The notes: generated by a model from the sequence alone, not told the origin. DNA of 64,000 nucleotides from JAFMPW01 sp041743085 (GCA_041743085.1 JBGTNL010000022.1:179768-243767), one strand, 5' to 3'; positions 17,521 through 26,539 are shown, counted from the first letter of the stretch. Numbers and translations: made by a program.

Positions 17521-17757
17521 TTATTGGCTACTTTTTTTATCATTGCCTACGTTGACATCCAAATAGCCGATATCGAGCATAAAATCTTTGGAGAGATCCG
17601 CTATCCATTTGTTCAAAAAATATACGGCTAAAAGGAGCCCCTCGAACACGATGAATATCCAGGTGTTTATTCCCTCTACCAAAAATGACAGAGACTCTGC
17701 AATTAATAAACTGGTGTTAAGCATCAGTGCTACGATAAGAATAAATGACGTTTTCAT
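17521..17757 (-). CDS. Small hypothetical membrane protein
   Basis: 78 residues: an N-terminal hydrophobic segment (MKTSFILIVALMLNTSLLIA, possibly a signal peptide), a second hydrophobic span about 32-52 (WIFIVFEGLLLAVYFLNKW), then an acidic and polar tail ending in KKSSQ. The amphipathic layout and isoleucine/leucine usage look like a real protein rather than chance. No family recognised. It lies among degraded DNA, so it could itself be decaying. Confidence 0.45.
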   Translation of the reverse strand: MKTSFILIVALMLNTSLLIAESLSFLVEGINTWIFIVFEGLLLAVYFLNKWIADLSKDFMLDIGYLDVNVGNDKKSSQ

Positions 17758-18310
17758 CTATATAAAATTTTACCGGCCATCTCCATTTCCCTTATTTATG
17801 TTGGTTGGTATTGACCATTCTTTAATTAATGCCCACCTGCCTGCCGTAGGTAGGTTATGGGCTTTCATAATATGAATTATTACGGGTTATTAAAAGCCGG
17901 TTCATTCGGATTATGACCCGAGTAAAGCTGCCAGAATCAATAAAATGTACACGAGTATTGCTTTCATTGCCTTATTTTTTTCGTTGTATCCTTTTGTCCC
18001 TTTAAATCGAAATAGGTTAACCCTATACATAGTTCGTCGTTCTTTTCGATCGGTACCCGGTGCTTCACAGCTTCCGGAGAATTATTTTAAAAGGGAACAG
18101 AAAGTCAGAGATGAAGTAAATTCTATTGTGAAGATAGTATATATTAAAACGTAACCTATTGATTTTGTATAGCTTGCAGAAAATAGTGTACGATTGGCAG
18201 AAAAAGTGCTAATAGAAGATAAGGGTCGTCTAGCTGTTCGGGCTAAGTGTTCCCGTCAGAATCCCAAGCTTAATTTACTGTTTAAATCCGATAGATGTTC
18301 CTCTAAGTGG
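17758..18310. other. Gene-poor stretch with a GC palindrome and an 18-codon hydrophobic frame
   Basis: The sequence GCCCACCTGCCTGCCGTAGG..TATGGGC (17831-17862) folds into a hairpin. On the minus strand an 18-codon frame (17911-17967, MKAILVYILLILAALLGS) is entirely hydrophobic and could be a micro-peptide, but its length allows chance. A plus-strand frame from 17945 to 18154 shows no convincing protein character. The remainder shows nothing recognisable. Confidence 0.35.
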
Positions 18311-18610
18311 TTAAGCGTGATTTATTATGGAAATTGGTTTGGGCAAATCCTCTGCATCTATCTTTTCCATCTTTTTTAAGGCCACAAGAATATCCGGGTT
18401 TTCTCTTTCATAGGAAATACATTCATAATCTCCTATGTAACCAGCACCGTGTTCTTTTAATGGAATTTCCTTTTCTTTATTATGAATGATCGTTCTGTTT
18501 CCAAAGACAACCTCTTTCAGAATAAAACTTTCTTCCATATCCTTACTTGTGAAGTAAGCCACTTTTGCTTTCAGATGAACGGTCGCAGCTTTTTTCGCGT
18601 GTAGCCCCAA
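18311..18610 (-). CDS. Unrecognised short protein or gene fragment
   Basis: 99 codons, mostly charged (VHLKAKVAYFTSKDMEES near 11-28 and ERENPDILVALKKMEK near 68-83). Amino-acid content is protein-like, but no domain is recognised and the first residues are atypical. It ends next to the truncated AraC gene at 18619, so the start may mark a recombination break. Could be the C-terminal part of a lost gene. Confidence 0.3.
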   Translation of the reverse strand: MGLHAKKAATVHLKAKVAYFTSKDMEESFILKEVVFGNRTIIHNKEKEIPLKEHGAGYIGDYECISYERENPDILVALKKMEKIDAEDLPKPISIINHA

Positions 18611-18618
18611 CTAATTAG

Positions 18619-18969
18619 CGTATTCAATGGTTAGACCGTGCCTTACATCGGATTTAAAAAAAATGGTGCCATTGCCCAGGAAGAATTAGTGAAAAACAGC
18701 CCAGTCGGTGCCAGGCATTTAGGCGGAAGTTCAAGGAAATTATTGGCGTTCCTCCCAAATACTTTTGCAAGGTAATTCAACTGAATACCATTTTTGAATT
18801 GCTCAAGTCATCGGATCCCCAAAAACTACATCATTTGGCTCTGGATTGCGGCTATTATGACCAGGCACATTTTATAAGCGACTTCAACAAACTAATTGGG
18901 GATAGTCCCAGAAGCTTCCTGCATGGAGAACATGCCTATGTGAAAGAATATCTCGGCCGCAGATTATGA
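18619..18969 (+). pseudogene. AraC-family regulator, C-terminal HTH remnant with frameshifts
   Basis: Three reading frames together give an AraC DNA-binding domain: RIQWLDRALHRI (first frame), then NGAIAQEELVKNSPVGARHL (shifted), then FRRKFKEIIGVPPKYF..VIQLN (shifted again at about 18716-18724). The last frame continues through LALDCGYYDQAHFISDFNKL and GDSPRSF to the stop TGA at 18967-18969. The second HTH signature (DCGYYDQAHF.SDF) is intact, but the effector domain is missing and at least two frameshifts interrupt the rest. A strong terminator follows 15 bases later, as expected at the 3' end of a former gene. Confidence 0.8.
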
Positions 18970-18984
18970 TGAGGCATCCTTCCA

Positions 18985-19024
18985 CAAAAAAACCCGGCAG
19001 TCTGTTCCTGCCGGGTTTTTTTTA
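18985..19024. terminator. Strong rho-independent (bidirectional) terminator
   Basis: An A-run (18985-18992) precedes the perfect stem CCCGGCAG (18993-19000) / CTGCCGGG (19008-19015) with a TCTGTTC loop, then an eight-base T-run. It can terminate the AraC remnant on the plus strand and the minus-strand hypothetical gene from 19864. The remaining 19025-19285 shows no recognisable feature. Confidence 0.85.
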
Positions 19025-19285
19025 TCAAATGATACCGCCAAACCGTACGGCTCCCGATGCGTTTTAATTCTAATCACTATAATTGGTTCTGCTGACCTAG
19101 GTAGTTCCCCCGAAACCTAAAAATCGAGCAAATACATTGACCAACTAAGTGGTCTGGTTGTCCAATAAGCAATTACATCGGCGAGACTACTTTTCAGTAT
19201 TGATATGTTTTCGAAAAACATACCTCTCTGAAGCCGTACCTGTGGTCTGACAGTGTCATTATGTTAACACTAAAGATACTCTTTT

Positions 19286-19864
19286 TTATCTCATTACACT
19301 TCTAACGGCCTTGAAATTTCCTTTGACAATCAACCGATTGCCATTTGCATTCCTCAAGGCTATATTAAGATTTCCCCTCAGGTTATCCTTTCCGATTTCG
19401 AATACTATTATTTGGCCCCGTTCCGCAAAAAATGGTAATTCTCCCAGGACCTCAATATTTGCAAAACCAAATACCACGTCAAAATTATTCAGGAAACCAT
19501 CAATATTCTTACTGATTTTATAGCTTCCGGGGTGCAACTGCCCGGAGTCGTTTTCTTTAGATATCAGGAAGCCCAGCGTGTGCGAGGGCTCACTTTTATC
19601 ATTTTTTAGGCTAAGCTTAAGGGTAGATAAATGTCTTCCATCTGCCAACGTCTCCACAACTGTTTCGAACTCCGTTGTTCCCTTTAAATCCAAATTCCTG
19701 TCCCCAAAAACTTTAACCGTATAGCCACCATCGTTTATATTGTCCCCGGGTTCTGGAATACCGGTTGTAACGTTCAGTTTACCGATTGGGATGTAGGAAG
19801 TACACAACAACGGTAATGCCAGGTAAATACTTATTTGTACTATTTTCGACAGAAGGCTATGCAT
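19286..19864 (-). CDS. Hypothetical exported protein
   Basis: 192 residues with an N-terminal hydrophobic signal (about 8-24, ISIYLALPLLCTSYI). The rest alternates short polar and beta-like segments, such as GGYTVKVFGDRN (46-57), SHTLGFLISKEN and GNRLIVKGNF near the C-terminus, suggesting a small beta-rich domain. No family recognised with confidence. Upstream on the same strand, 32 bases away, is a 53-residue membrane protein, so the two probably form an operon. It lies beside the LytTR regulator gene, which is divergent. Confidence 0.6.
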   Translation of the reverse strand: MHSLLSKIVQISIYLALPLLCTSYIPIGKLNVTTGIPEPGDNINDGGYTVKVFGDRNLDLKGTTEFETVVETLADGRHLSTLKLSLKNDKSEPSHTLGFLISKENDSGQLHPGSYKISKNIDGFLNNFDVVFGFANIEVLGELPFFAERGQIIVFEIGKDNLRGNLNIALRNANGNRLIVKGNFKAVRSVMR

Positions 19865-19896
19865 CGCAATTGGATATCGTGTTTAATATAAGCGCA

Positions 19897-20058
19897 TTAA
19901 TTTTGGGTATGGCCCAAATCCTCAGCTATCAAATTCTCATTTTTAACTACCTCGGTCGCAACTTCATCGTCTGCAACGGGAGGCTCCTTGACATCTGTGA
20001 TTACTGCTATCCACAAAGTGATTAATAGCAGGGTGAAAAAAATCACACACTTTTTCAT
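19897..20058 (-). CDS. Small membrane-anchored hypothetical protein
   Basis: 53 residues from the ATG at 20056-20058 (MKKCVIFFTLLLITLWIAVI), a clear N-terminal membrane anchor or signal, followed by an acidic tail (VADDEVATEVVKNENLIAED). An upstream in-frame ATG at 20112 would add 18 residues that spoil the signal, so the inner start is preferred. It precedes the 192-residue exported protein by 32 bases and probably shares its promoter in the divergent region 20059-20388. That region is AT-rich and otherwise shows only the promoter motif below. Confidence 0.5.
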   Translation of the reverse strand: MKKCVIFFTLLLITLWIAVITDVKEPPVADDEVATEVVKNENLIAEDLGHTQN

Positions 20059-20388
20059 GACTTTGTTCTTACTTAAACCTGTTAAAATTATCTCGGTTAT
20101 GGGGCAATCCACTTATGCGACCAAGGTACTTAGCCTTCCTTTAAACTCGCATCGCATTTGTATAAACGGTATAAAATTGTGTGTAAATGGCAAGATAGCG
20201 GAAGGCAATATATAATTAATTGATTAATAACCTGTTATGGCTTGGGACAAATGATAAAAATTGTAATACAATTACTATGAATCATTGAAATATTTTCTTA
20301 AAAGACCAGTCTTAATCATTTTTTTACCAACCATACGTAAAATTGATCTGTTGGTACATTTTTTAATTATCCGCAACCTTAATACTGC

Positions 20389-20396
20389 TATTTTTG
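20389..20396 (+). promoter_or_regulatory. Bacteroidota-type -7 element for the LytTR operon
   Basis: TATTTTTG fits TAnnTTTG and lies 30 bases before the ATG of the LytTR regulator. A T-rich stretch sits about 19 bases upstream, where the -33 element would be. Confidence 0.5.
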
Positions 20397-20426
20397 GTTA
20401 TATTACCTATATAATTATTCGATGTA

Positions 20427-21161
20427 ATGTTAGAAGCCGTAATTGTAGACGATGAAATTAAAGCACTACAAAGTCTCTCATGGGAGTTGACCAACTTCAG
20501 TAATGAAATCAATGTAGTTGCTTCTTTCACGGATCCCTTTGAAGCCTTGGGCTATTTGGACAACCACAGTCCGGATTGCCTTTTTTTGGATATTGAAATG
20601 CCCACTATGGACGGATTTCAGTTCATTCAAAAATTGAAGAATAAAGACTTCCCTGTAGTCATTACCACCGCTTACAATCAGTACGCAATAAAAGCTTTAA
20701 AGAATGAAGCTATTGATTATCTTCTTAAGCCCATAGACACGGATGACCTTAAGGAAACCATTGTTAAAATAAAAAAATACAACTCCAAGAACTATACCGC
20801 AGAAAGGTTAGAGAAGATTTTATTAAACTTCAATGCAAGTTCCATCCACAAAAAAATAACATTCAATACGGATGGTAAATTGCTGTTTTTGGAAAGTGAT
20901 GAAATTCTTTATGCCGAGTCTGACGGAAATTACAGCACTATTTATTTAGCCGACGGTCAGAAAATTGTACTCACTAAAAAATTAAAGGAAGTGAATGAAT
21001 TGCTTCCTGACGATTCCTTTTTCAGGATCCATAATTCCTATATTATAAATCTGACAAAAATCAAGGAATTTCTAAAAACAGATGGTTATGTAGTGCTGCA
21101 ATCGAATCATAAAATACCGGTCTCGCGCCAGAAAAAATCTGATTTCCTGGATTTGTTATAA
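20427..21161 (+). CDS. LytTR-family response regulator
   Basis: 244 residues. The receiver domain (1-115) has the acidic pocket Asp8-Asp9-Glu10, phospho-acceptor Asp55 (LFLDIEMP) and conserved Lys101 (LLKPID). The LytTR DNA-binding domain (about 140-240) includes ILYAESDGNYSTIYL and FFRIHNSYIINL. The partner histidine kinase starts 22 bases downstream, so this is a classical Bacteroidota LytTR/His_kinase pair. The divergent membrane/exported genes at 19286-20058 are natural candidates for its regulon, by position only. Confidence 0.95.
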   Translation: MLEAVIVDDEIKALQSLSWELTNFSNEINVVASFTDPFEALGYLDNHSPDCLFLDIEMPTMDGFQFIQKLKNKDFPVVITTAYNQYAIKALKNEAIDYLLKPIDTDDLKETIVKIKKYNSKNYTAERLEKILLNFNASSIHKKITFNTDGKLLFLESDEILYAESDGNYSTIYLADGQKIVLTKKLKEVNELLPDDSFFRIHNSYIINLTKIKEFLKTDGYVVLQSNHKIPVSRQKKSDFLDLL

Positions 21162-21183
21162 GTTATTTATCCCATGGTCCCAA

Positions 21184-23103
21184 ATGAAAATCCCTCTTTA
21201 TCTACTTGCATTCCTCTTATTTCAAACTGGTAATTCTCAATTTATACCCGCCACCTTTAAAAAAACCGTCGATAGCCTTATAGCTGCCGCTCCTAAAACC
21301 TATGCCGAATTAGATGGGGTCTTAAGGCCCCATAGAGAAGATACTACGCTCATGAAGTTTTTTATCCGGGAGGCCATTAAGAAAAACTATATGGACGGTC
21401 CGGCCTATGCATATAATCGATTGGGAACGAAATATAGGGATATTTCTGAATTCCAGAGGGCAATAGAACTACATCAGCAAGGGCTCAACGCTGCAGACGA
21501 GGCAGATAATATTGAATTCAAAATATTGAACCTGAACATGGTGGGAGTAGTCTATCGCCGTATGAATGCTATTAAAACTGCCCTGGATTACAACCAGGAA
21601 GCCCTGGAACTTGCGGAAACGATCCAAAATCCTTCTGTTGGCATAAAGAGAAGTATAAACGTTTCCGTAAACAGTATTGGGAATATCTACAAGGATCTGG
21701 AGCAGTATGACAGGGCTATAGAAAGTTTTAGAAGATCCCTGCGGATGGAGGAGGAATTAGGCAACGTTCGCGGCATGTCGGTGAATCATCAGAATATAGG
21801 CGTATGCCTGGAAGAACAGGGAAAGTTAGAGGAGGCGCTCCAAAACTTTAGAACAGCCCTGGCTTATGATAATGAAATAGAATTAAATAGCGGTATCGCC
21901 ATTTGTAAGAATAGTATCGCACAGATTTATATTAAACAGAATAAGTTGCAGGATGCCCTGAGCATTCTTGAGCCAACCCTGCTGACTTCCGAGGAAACCG
22001 GGGATAGACAGATCATTTCTGCAGTATTGATCAATCTGGGTTGGGTTTTAATGAAGCTGGAACGCTACGATGAGGCCGAAGAGAAACTTCAGGAAGGGCT
22101 TAACTTGTCTAAAGAATATGATCTTCTCAGGAATATTCTTGATAGTTATACGCTATTGTCGGCGCTTGAAGAGAAAAGATCGCAATACGCTAAATCCTTG
22201 GCATATCTGAAGAAAGCAGCTGAAATAGAGGATCAGTTGTACAATCAGGTTAACGTAAGCTATGTGAACGATGTGATCTTCAGGTATGACACCGACAAGA
22301 AGAACAATCAGATTGAAGTGCTTACAAAGGACAATGAAATCGTAAACCTGAAACTCAAAAGGCAACAAACCACATTGATGGTCAGTGCATTGCTCCTGGC
22401 CCTTTTCACATTAATTCTCTATATTCTCTATCGGCAGTACCAGCTCAAAAGCGAAAAGAAGATGCTGACCCTTGAACAGAGTATGCTGCGTAGCCAGATG
22501 AATCCTCACTTTTTATTCAATTCGCTTAACTCAATTAAATTGTATATCATCAACAATGAAAAGAAGAATGCGGTCCATTATTTAAACAAGTTTTCCAAAC
22601 TGGTACGTAAAATCCTGGAAGCATCGTCTCTTAAGGAGATACCTTTGGCCGAGGAATTGGAGACGGTAGAATTGTATATGAATATCGAGAATATCCGCTT
22701 CTCGGACGAAATAAATTTTGAAATCAACGTCGACGAGGGAATTGATACCCATCTCGTTAAAATTCCATCTCTTATTCTTCAACCTTTCCTGGAGAATGCA
22801 TTATGGCACGGGCTATCATCCAAGGAAGGAGAAAAGAAGATTGAATTGCAGGTGAGCACCGGCAAAAACGGATTTATTAATATTTCCATAACGGATAATG
22901 GAGTAGGCAGGGCTGTCGCCGAGAAACTAAAAGAAAGCAAGGTATTAAAACGAAAATCCGTAGGGATCGATATTACGAAAGAACGATTGGCCAATTTCTC
23001 CAAAGACTTTCAGAATTCTTTTGATATGGAAATAGTAGATCTTTTTGATGAAAGCGGCGCGGCAGCGGGCTCCACGGTTATTCTACATATTCCCACTATT
23101 TAA
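21184..23103 (+). CDS. TPR-containing sensor histidine kinase (LytS-type His_kinase domain)
   Basis: 639 residues: an exported N-terminus (signal 1-19), a periplasmic array of TPR helices (about 75-345), one membrane span (398-416), a short coiled coil, then the His_kinase domain with phospho-acceptor His442 (QMNPHFLFNSLNS) and an ATPase domain with the DNGVGR motif. The TPR array probably senses a protein or peptide in the periplasm. It signals to the LytTR regulator encoded just upstream. The 3' end overlaps the convergent DUF3109 gene by 8 bases. Confidence 0.95.
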   Translation: MKIPLYLLAFLLFQTGNSQFIPATFKKTVDSLIAAAPKTYAELDGVLRPHREDTTLMKFFIREAIKKNYMDGPAYAYNRLGTKYRDISEFQRAIELHQQGLNAADEADNIEFKILNLNMVGVVYRRMNAIKTALDYNQEALELAETIQNPSVGIKRSINVSVNSIGNIYKDLEQYDRAIESFRRSLRMEEELGNVRGMSVNHQNIGVCLEEQGKLEEALQNFRTALAYDNEIELNSGIAICKNSIAQIYIKQNKLQDALSILEPTLLTSEETGDRQIISAVLINLGWVLMKLERYDEAEEKLQEGLNLSKEYDLLRNILDSYTLLSALEEKRSQYAKSLAYLKKAAEIEDQLYNQVNVSYVNDVIFRYDTDKKNNQIEVLTKDNEIVNLKLKRQQTTLMVSALLLALFTLILYILYRQYQLKSEKKMLTLEQSMLRSQMNPHFLFNSLNSIKLYIINNEKKNAVHYLNKFSKLVRKILEASSLKEIPLAEELETVELYMNIENIRFSDEINFEINVDEGIDTHLVKIPSLILQPFLENALWHGLSSKEGEKKIELQVSTGKNGFINISITDNGVGRAVAEKLKESKVLKRKSVGIDITKERLANFSKDFQNSFDMEIVDLFDESGAAAGSTVILHIPTI

Positions 23104-23665
23104 CATATTTCCCGGCAGTCTTTTCCAATTCCCCATACCACCGTTTTCCAAATTTTCGGATCAGTGCATCCTTGACAAATCTATAAATGGGAACCTGCAA
23201 TTTTTCTCCCAACGAACAGGCCGGGTCACAGATTTGCCATTGATGGTAATTCACGGCAATAAGCTCCCTGTATTCTTTTACCCTTACGGGATAGAGATGG
23301 CAGGAAATGGGTTTTTTCCATGAGGTGGCTCCCTGGTTATACGCTTCTTCCAGCCCGCATTTTGCGATTCCGGAGTCTGAAAAAATTACATAGGCGCACT
23401 CGTTATTATTTATCAGCGGTGTTTCCCATTCCCCATCTTCTCCTTTTACAAAAGCCCCCTCTTTTTCAATAACCGCTATTCCTTCCTCCCTAAGGAAAGG
23501 TTTTACCTCCCTGTAAATATCCACAAGGATCTCGGTTTCCTTCTCCTCTAAAGGCGCCCCTGCCTCTCCATCAATACAGCAAGCCCCTCTACAGGCACTC
23601 AGATTACAAATAAAATCATTTTCAAAAATCTCCTCGGAAACAATCGTTTTACCCAGTTGAAACAT
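23096..23665 (-). CDS. DUF3109 family cysteine-rich protein
   Basis: 189 residues from MFQLGKTIVSEEIF. DUF3109 cysteine motifs are present: CNLSACRGACC near the N-terminus, then KCGLE, SCHLYPVR and ICDPAC, consistent with metal or iron-sulfur binding. An upstream ATG at 23686 would add seven residues but lies in the -7 promoter element (23684-23691), so the inner start is chosen; MFQ(L/I)G also matches the usual family N-terminus. Function unknown. Convergent with the histidine kinase. Confidence 0.9.
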   Translation of the reverse strand: MFQLGKTIVSEEIFENDFICNLSACRGACCIDGEAGAPLEEKETEILVDIYREVKPFLREEGIAVIEKEGAFVKGEDGEWETPLINNNECAYVIFSDSGIAKCGLEEAYNQGATSWKKPISCHLYPVRVKEYRELIAVNYHQWQICDPACSLGEKLQVPIYRFVKDALIRKFGKRWYGELEKTAGKYVK

Positions 23666-23683
23666 ATCAAATTTATCTTCCGG

Positions 23684-23691
23684 CAAAGATA
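23684..23691 (-). promoter_or_regulatory. TATCTTTG -7 element for DUF3109
   Basis: The plus strand reads CAAAGATA, so the minus strand carries TATCTTTG, a perfect TAnnTTTG. It lies 18 bases before the ATG at 23665, which implies a very short leader and rules out the ATG at 23686. Confidence 0.65.
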
Positions 23692-23757
23692 CTTTTTTGA
23701 AACCATAGTGCCCTACAAATTTTACAGTTGAATTAGGTATTAACCTGTTTTAAATTG

Positions 23758-23765
23758 TACCTTTG
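23758..23765 (+). promoter_or_regulatory. TACCTTTG -7 element for marC
   Basis: A perfect TAnnTTTG 25 bases before the ATG at 23791. The alternative start at 23755 lies upstream of this element and is therefore unlikely. Confidence 0.6.
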
Positions 23766-23790
23766 CCGGCTAATTTTAAACAGCAATTCC

Positions 23791-24363
23791 ATGCAATTAA
23801 ATTTTAGGGAGATCGCCTCTGCAAGCATGATCCTTTTTGCGGTAATTGATATTGTTGGCAGTATCCCCATCATCATTAGCCTGAAAAGCAAAATGGGACA
23901 GATACAATCAGGGAAAGCCACCATAGTGGCGGCTTGCATTATGGTAGCCTTTTTATTTATTGGGGAAGAGATACTCAATTTAATTGGAATTGATGTGAAT
24001 TCCTTTGCAGTTGCAGGGGCCTTTGTCCTCTTCTTTTTAGCCATTGAGATGATCCTGGGTATTACGCTTTATAAAGATGATGCACCCGGGAGCGCCTCTA
24101 TTGTGCCAATTGCCTTTCCCTTAATTGCGGGTGCAGGCACAATGACCTCGCTGCTGGCCTTACGTGCAGAATATAGGGTAGAAAACATTATCGTGGCCAT
24201 AATTGTCAATGTAATTTTTGTGTATCTTGTATTGAAATCCTCGGGCAAGATTGAGAAATTCCTCGGAAAAAGTGGATTGAGCGTTATCCGTAAGGTTTTC
24301 GGAGTTGTCCTGCTGGCAATTGCGGTAAAATTGTTTACCTCTAATATTAATCAATTATTTTAA
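23791..24363 (+). CDS. MarC-family integral membrane protein
   Basis: 190 residues starting MQLNFREIASASMILFAVID, with about six hydrophobic spans. Family features include the D-x-x-G-S-I-P motif (DIVGSIPI) in the first helix and the PIAFPLIAGAGTMTSLL motif in the second half. MarC proteins are predicted transporters once linked to antibiotic resistance; their substrate is unproven. It is transcribed from its own promoter, divergent from DUF3109, and followed by a MITE-like repeat. Confidence 0.92.
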   Translation: MQLNFREIASASMILFAVIDIVGSIPIIISLKSKMGQIQSGKATIVAACIMVAFLFIGEEILNLIGIDVNSFAVAGAFVLFFLAIEMILGITLYKDDAPGSASIVPIAFPLIAGAGTMTSLLALRAEYRVENIIVAIIVNVIFVYLVLKSSGKIEKFLGKSGLSVIRKVFGVVLLAIAVKLFTSNINQLF

Positions 24364-24394
24364 AAGCGCACTAAGGACAATTCTTGTTACGTTA

Positions 24395-24561
24395 GGGCAC
24401 CTCTAATAACTCTGTTTGGAATGGTAACGTAGGAATTTTTTTCATATACAAGGCGCCAAAAGCGGAGTTTAGTCCCGATAGCTATCGGGAAGTATTTTGG
24501 CAACGAAGTAGCTGGGAAAAAGAACAAGTTGGCAACCAAAGTAGGGTTTTTAGAGATGCCC
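24395..24561. mobile_element. MITE-like element, 167 bp with terminal inverted repeats
   Basis: The left end GGGCACCTCTAATAAC (24395-24410) faces the right end whose complement reads GGGCATCTCTAAAAAC (24546-24561), 14 of 16 identical. There is no transposase frame. The interior carries the perfect 18-bp palindrome TCCCGATAGCTATCGGGA (24473-24490). Flanks (..CGTTA and TTTAT..) show no clear target duplication. It lies between marC and a small membrane protein gene. Confidence 0.65.
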
Positions 24562-24589
24562 TTTATTATAAAACAATAGTCTTTCCTAC

Positions 24590-24793
24590 ATGAATAAAAC
24601 AGTTACCATCGTTCTGCTGATCTTGGCAATAGCCCTTATTGCCTATAATACCACCATAATCGATTTTCAAAACCCCCTGGAAGGAAATAGTATTATTGCC
24701 ATTATCGGAATTATGGCTGCCCTTTGCGCCATAGTGCTCTTACTGATATTCCTTACTTCAAAGAAGATCCAGAAAAAAATGGACGAAGACTAG
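24590..24793 (+). CDS. Small two-span membrane protein
   Basis: 67 residues with two hydrophobic helices (about 4-24 and 35-57) joined by IIDFQNPLEGNS and followed by a lysine-rich tail (SKKIQKKMDED). The positive C-terminus suggests both termini face the cytoplasm. No named family recognised, but composition and layout strongly suggest a true gene. It starts 29 bases after the MITE-like element, so its promoter may lie within or just beyond that element. Confidence 0.65.
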   Translation: MNKTVTIVLLILAIALIAYNTTIIDFQNPLEGNSIIAIIGIMAALCAIVLLLIFLTSKKIQKKMDED

Positions 24794-24903
24794 TGATTGC
24801 CGCTCTAGACAACTTCACTATATTTATTAAGCCGAGATATATAGTGGTAAGCGGCATCTGCTACACTCCACAATGCCGGCGTGGTATGATCCTGTTGAAA
24901 ACC

Positions 24904-26526
24904 CTAATTTTCCGATTCAATTTCTTCCGCCTCCTGAGCTTGTATTGGCGGGTTCTCTAATTCCAGGATTTTTTGTAACATGGAGTCTGCTGAAGCCTTG
25001 ATCTTGGCCTGAAGGTTTGCCGAAAACAATTGTTCCGCAAGGGCAGCCTTAAGATACAGTTTCAAGGTATCGTCAAAATCGTAGAAATTCATTTTAATGT
25101 TATTGGCAATGGCGTAGTCGACAAAATTTTCGAATAAAATATCATCCACCTTGAACTCCCTGAGAAATTCCCCTTTAGTTAAGTGCGCATACCTTGTTCG
25201 GTCTTCTTCCAGGTGAGTGAACATAAAACGGGATAAAAACCCAATACTCTCCAGGCTTTCAATGGCTTCTTCCTCATTGGTCCCAATGGGAACAAAAGCG
25301 TCCGGAATTATACCCCCGCCCCCATAAACGGTTTTTCCTTTCGGGGTTTTAAATTTTAAAGAATCATTGACCCTGATACTATCCACCGAAACCAATTCGC
25401 CACTATGGTACCGTTCCGTAAATTTCTGATAGTAGTCTTTAGTCCCGTTATGATAGTCTTTTTGTATAGAGCGACCGGTTGGCGTGTAGTATCTGGAAAC
25501 GGTCAACCGCACTGCAGAACCATCTCCCAACTCCATTTCGCGTTGAACAAGCCCTTTTCCGAAGGATCTTCGACCCACAATCGTCCCGATGTCGTTATCC
25601 TGTAAGGCTCCAGCAATGATCTCACTGGCAGAGGCGGAACGTTCGTTTATTATTACATATACCTGCCTGTCTTCAAAACTACCTTTTTTTGAGGCATATG
25701 TTTTATCTATTTTTCCTTTCTTATTTTTTGTAAATAATATCAGCTTCCCATCTTTCAGGAATTCGTCCGCCATTTGTTCCGCTATTCCCAAATAGCCCCC
25801 CGGGTTGTCCCGAAGATCCAATGCCAGCTTTTGTGCCCCTTGCCTGCGCAAACTCCCAAGGGCTACCAAAAATTCCCTATAGGTAGATTCTGCAAAACGA
25901 TTCACTTTTATGTAGCCGATCTCGGGGGTTAACATATAATAGGAGTCAACACTTTTAATGGGTATCCTGTCTCGTTTTATGGATACCGAAAACATTTTGT
26001 TTTCAGCTTTCCTGTATACTTTCAATTTTACCGAAGTTCCTATCTTCCCCTTTAACGTATTTACAACGGCGTCACTGGGCATATTTTTCCCAAAGAGCGT
26101 ATCATTATCTGCAATCAGTATCCTGTCGCCCGACTTTATCCCCTTTAAATAGCTGGGGCCTTTTTCTATAGTCCGAATAACCGAAATGGTGTCATTGACC
26201 ATATAAAAGCTGATCCCTATCCCAACAAAATCTCCCTTCATATTTTCTGAGACCTTCTGCATTTCACTTTTTGAAATATATACAGAATGCGGGTCCAGTT
26301 TATCCAAAATATTATTGACAGTAATATCCACGATACTATCCGTATTTATTTCGTCAACATATTCGTAGTCAATGTAATCAATGAGCCTGTTTAACTTATC
26401 TTTTTTTGAATTGGTGGTAAATAATTTTTCCGGGGTATCATTAAAGTGGAGTTTCCCCCCAACAAAAATCCCTATCGCCAGGGCAAGTGCAATTACTGTG
26501 GGCCATATATAATAATTCTTCTTCAT
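24904..26526 (-). CDS. S41-family C-terminal processing peptidase (CtpA-like)
   Basis: 540 residues. An N-terminal membrane anchor/signal (about 7-23) is followed by a helical region, a PDZ domain (about 100-175) and the S41 protease domain with the SASASE motif (297-302, nucleophile Ser in this motif) and Lys324 (SFGKGLVQ), a Ser-Lys dyad. A C-terminal helical extension ends in an acidic tail. It acts in the periplasm on protein C-termini. It lies 13 bases downstream of the dCMP deaminase gene on the same strand, so the two are probably co-transcribed. Confidence 0.95.
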   Translation of the reverse strand: MKKNYYIWPTVIALALAIGIFVGGKLHFNDTPEKLFTTNSKKDKLNRLIDYIDYEYVDEINTDSIVDITVNNILDKLDPHSVYISKSEMQKVSENMKGDFVGIGISFYMVNDTISVIRTIEKGPSYLKGIKSGDRILIADNDTLFGKNMPSDAVVNTLKGKIGTSVKLKVYRKAENKMFSVSIKRDRIPIKSVDSYYMLTPEIGYIKVNRFAESTYREFLVALGSLRRQGAQKLALDLRDNPGGYLGIAEQMADEFLKDGKLILFTKNKKGKIDKTYASKKGSFEDRQVYVIINERSASASEIIAGALQDNDIGTIVGRRSFGKGLVQREMELGDGSAVRLTVSRYYTPTGRSIQKDYHNGTKDYYQKFTERYHSGELVSVDSIRVNDSLKFKTPKGKTVYGGGGIIPDAFVPIGTNEEEAIESLESIGFLSRFMFTHLEEDRTRYAHLTKGEFLREFKVDDILFENFVDYAIANNIKMNFYDFDDTLKLYLKAALAEQLFSANLQAKIKASADSMLQKILELENPPIQAQEAEEIESEN

Positions 26527-26539
26527 TCAATGAGTTAAC

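Noticed and set aside
17945..18154. A 69-codon plus-strand frame with a hydrophobic start
   Set aside because: Tail is irregular and basic with no family; lies opposite an 18-codon hydrophobic frame and in degraded DNA.
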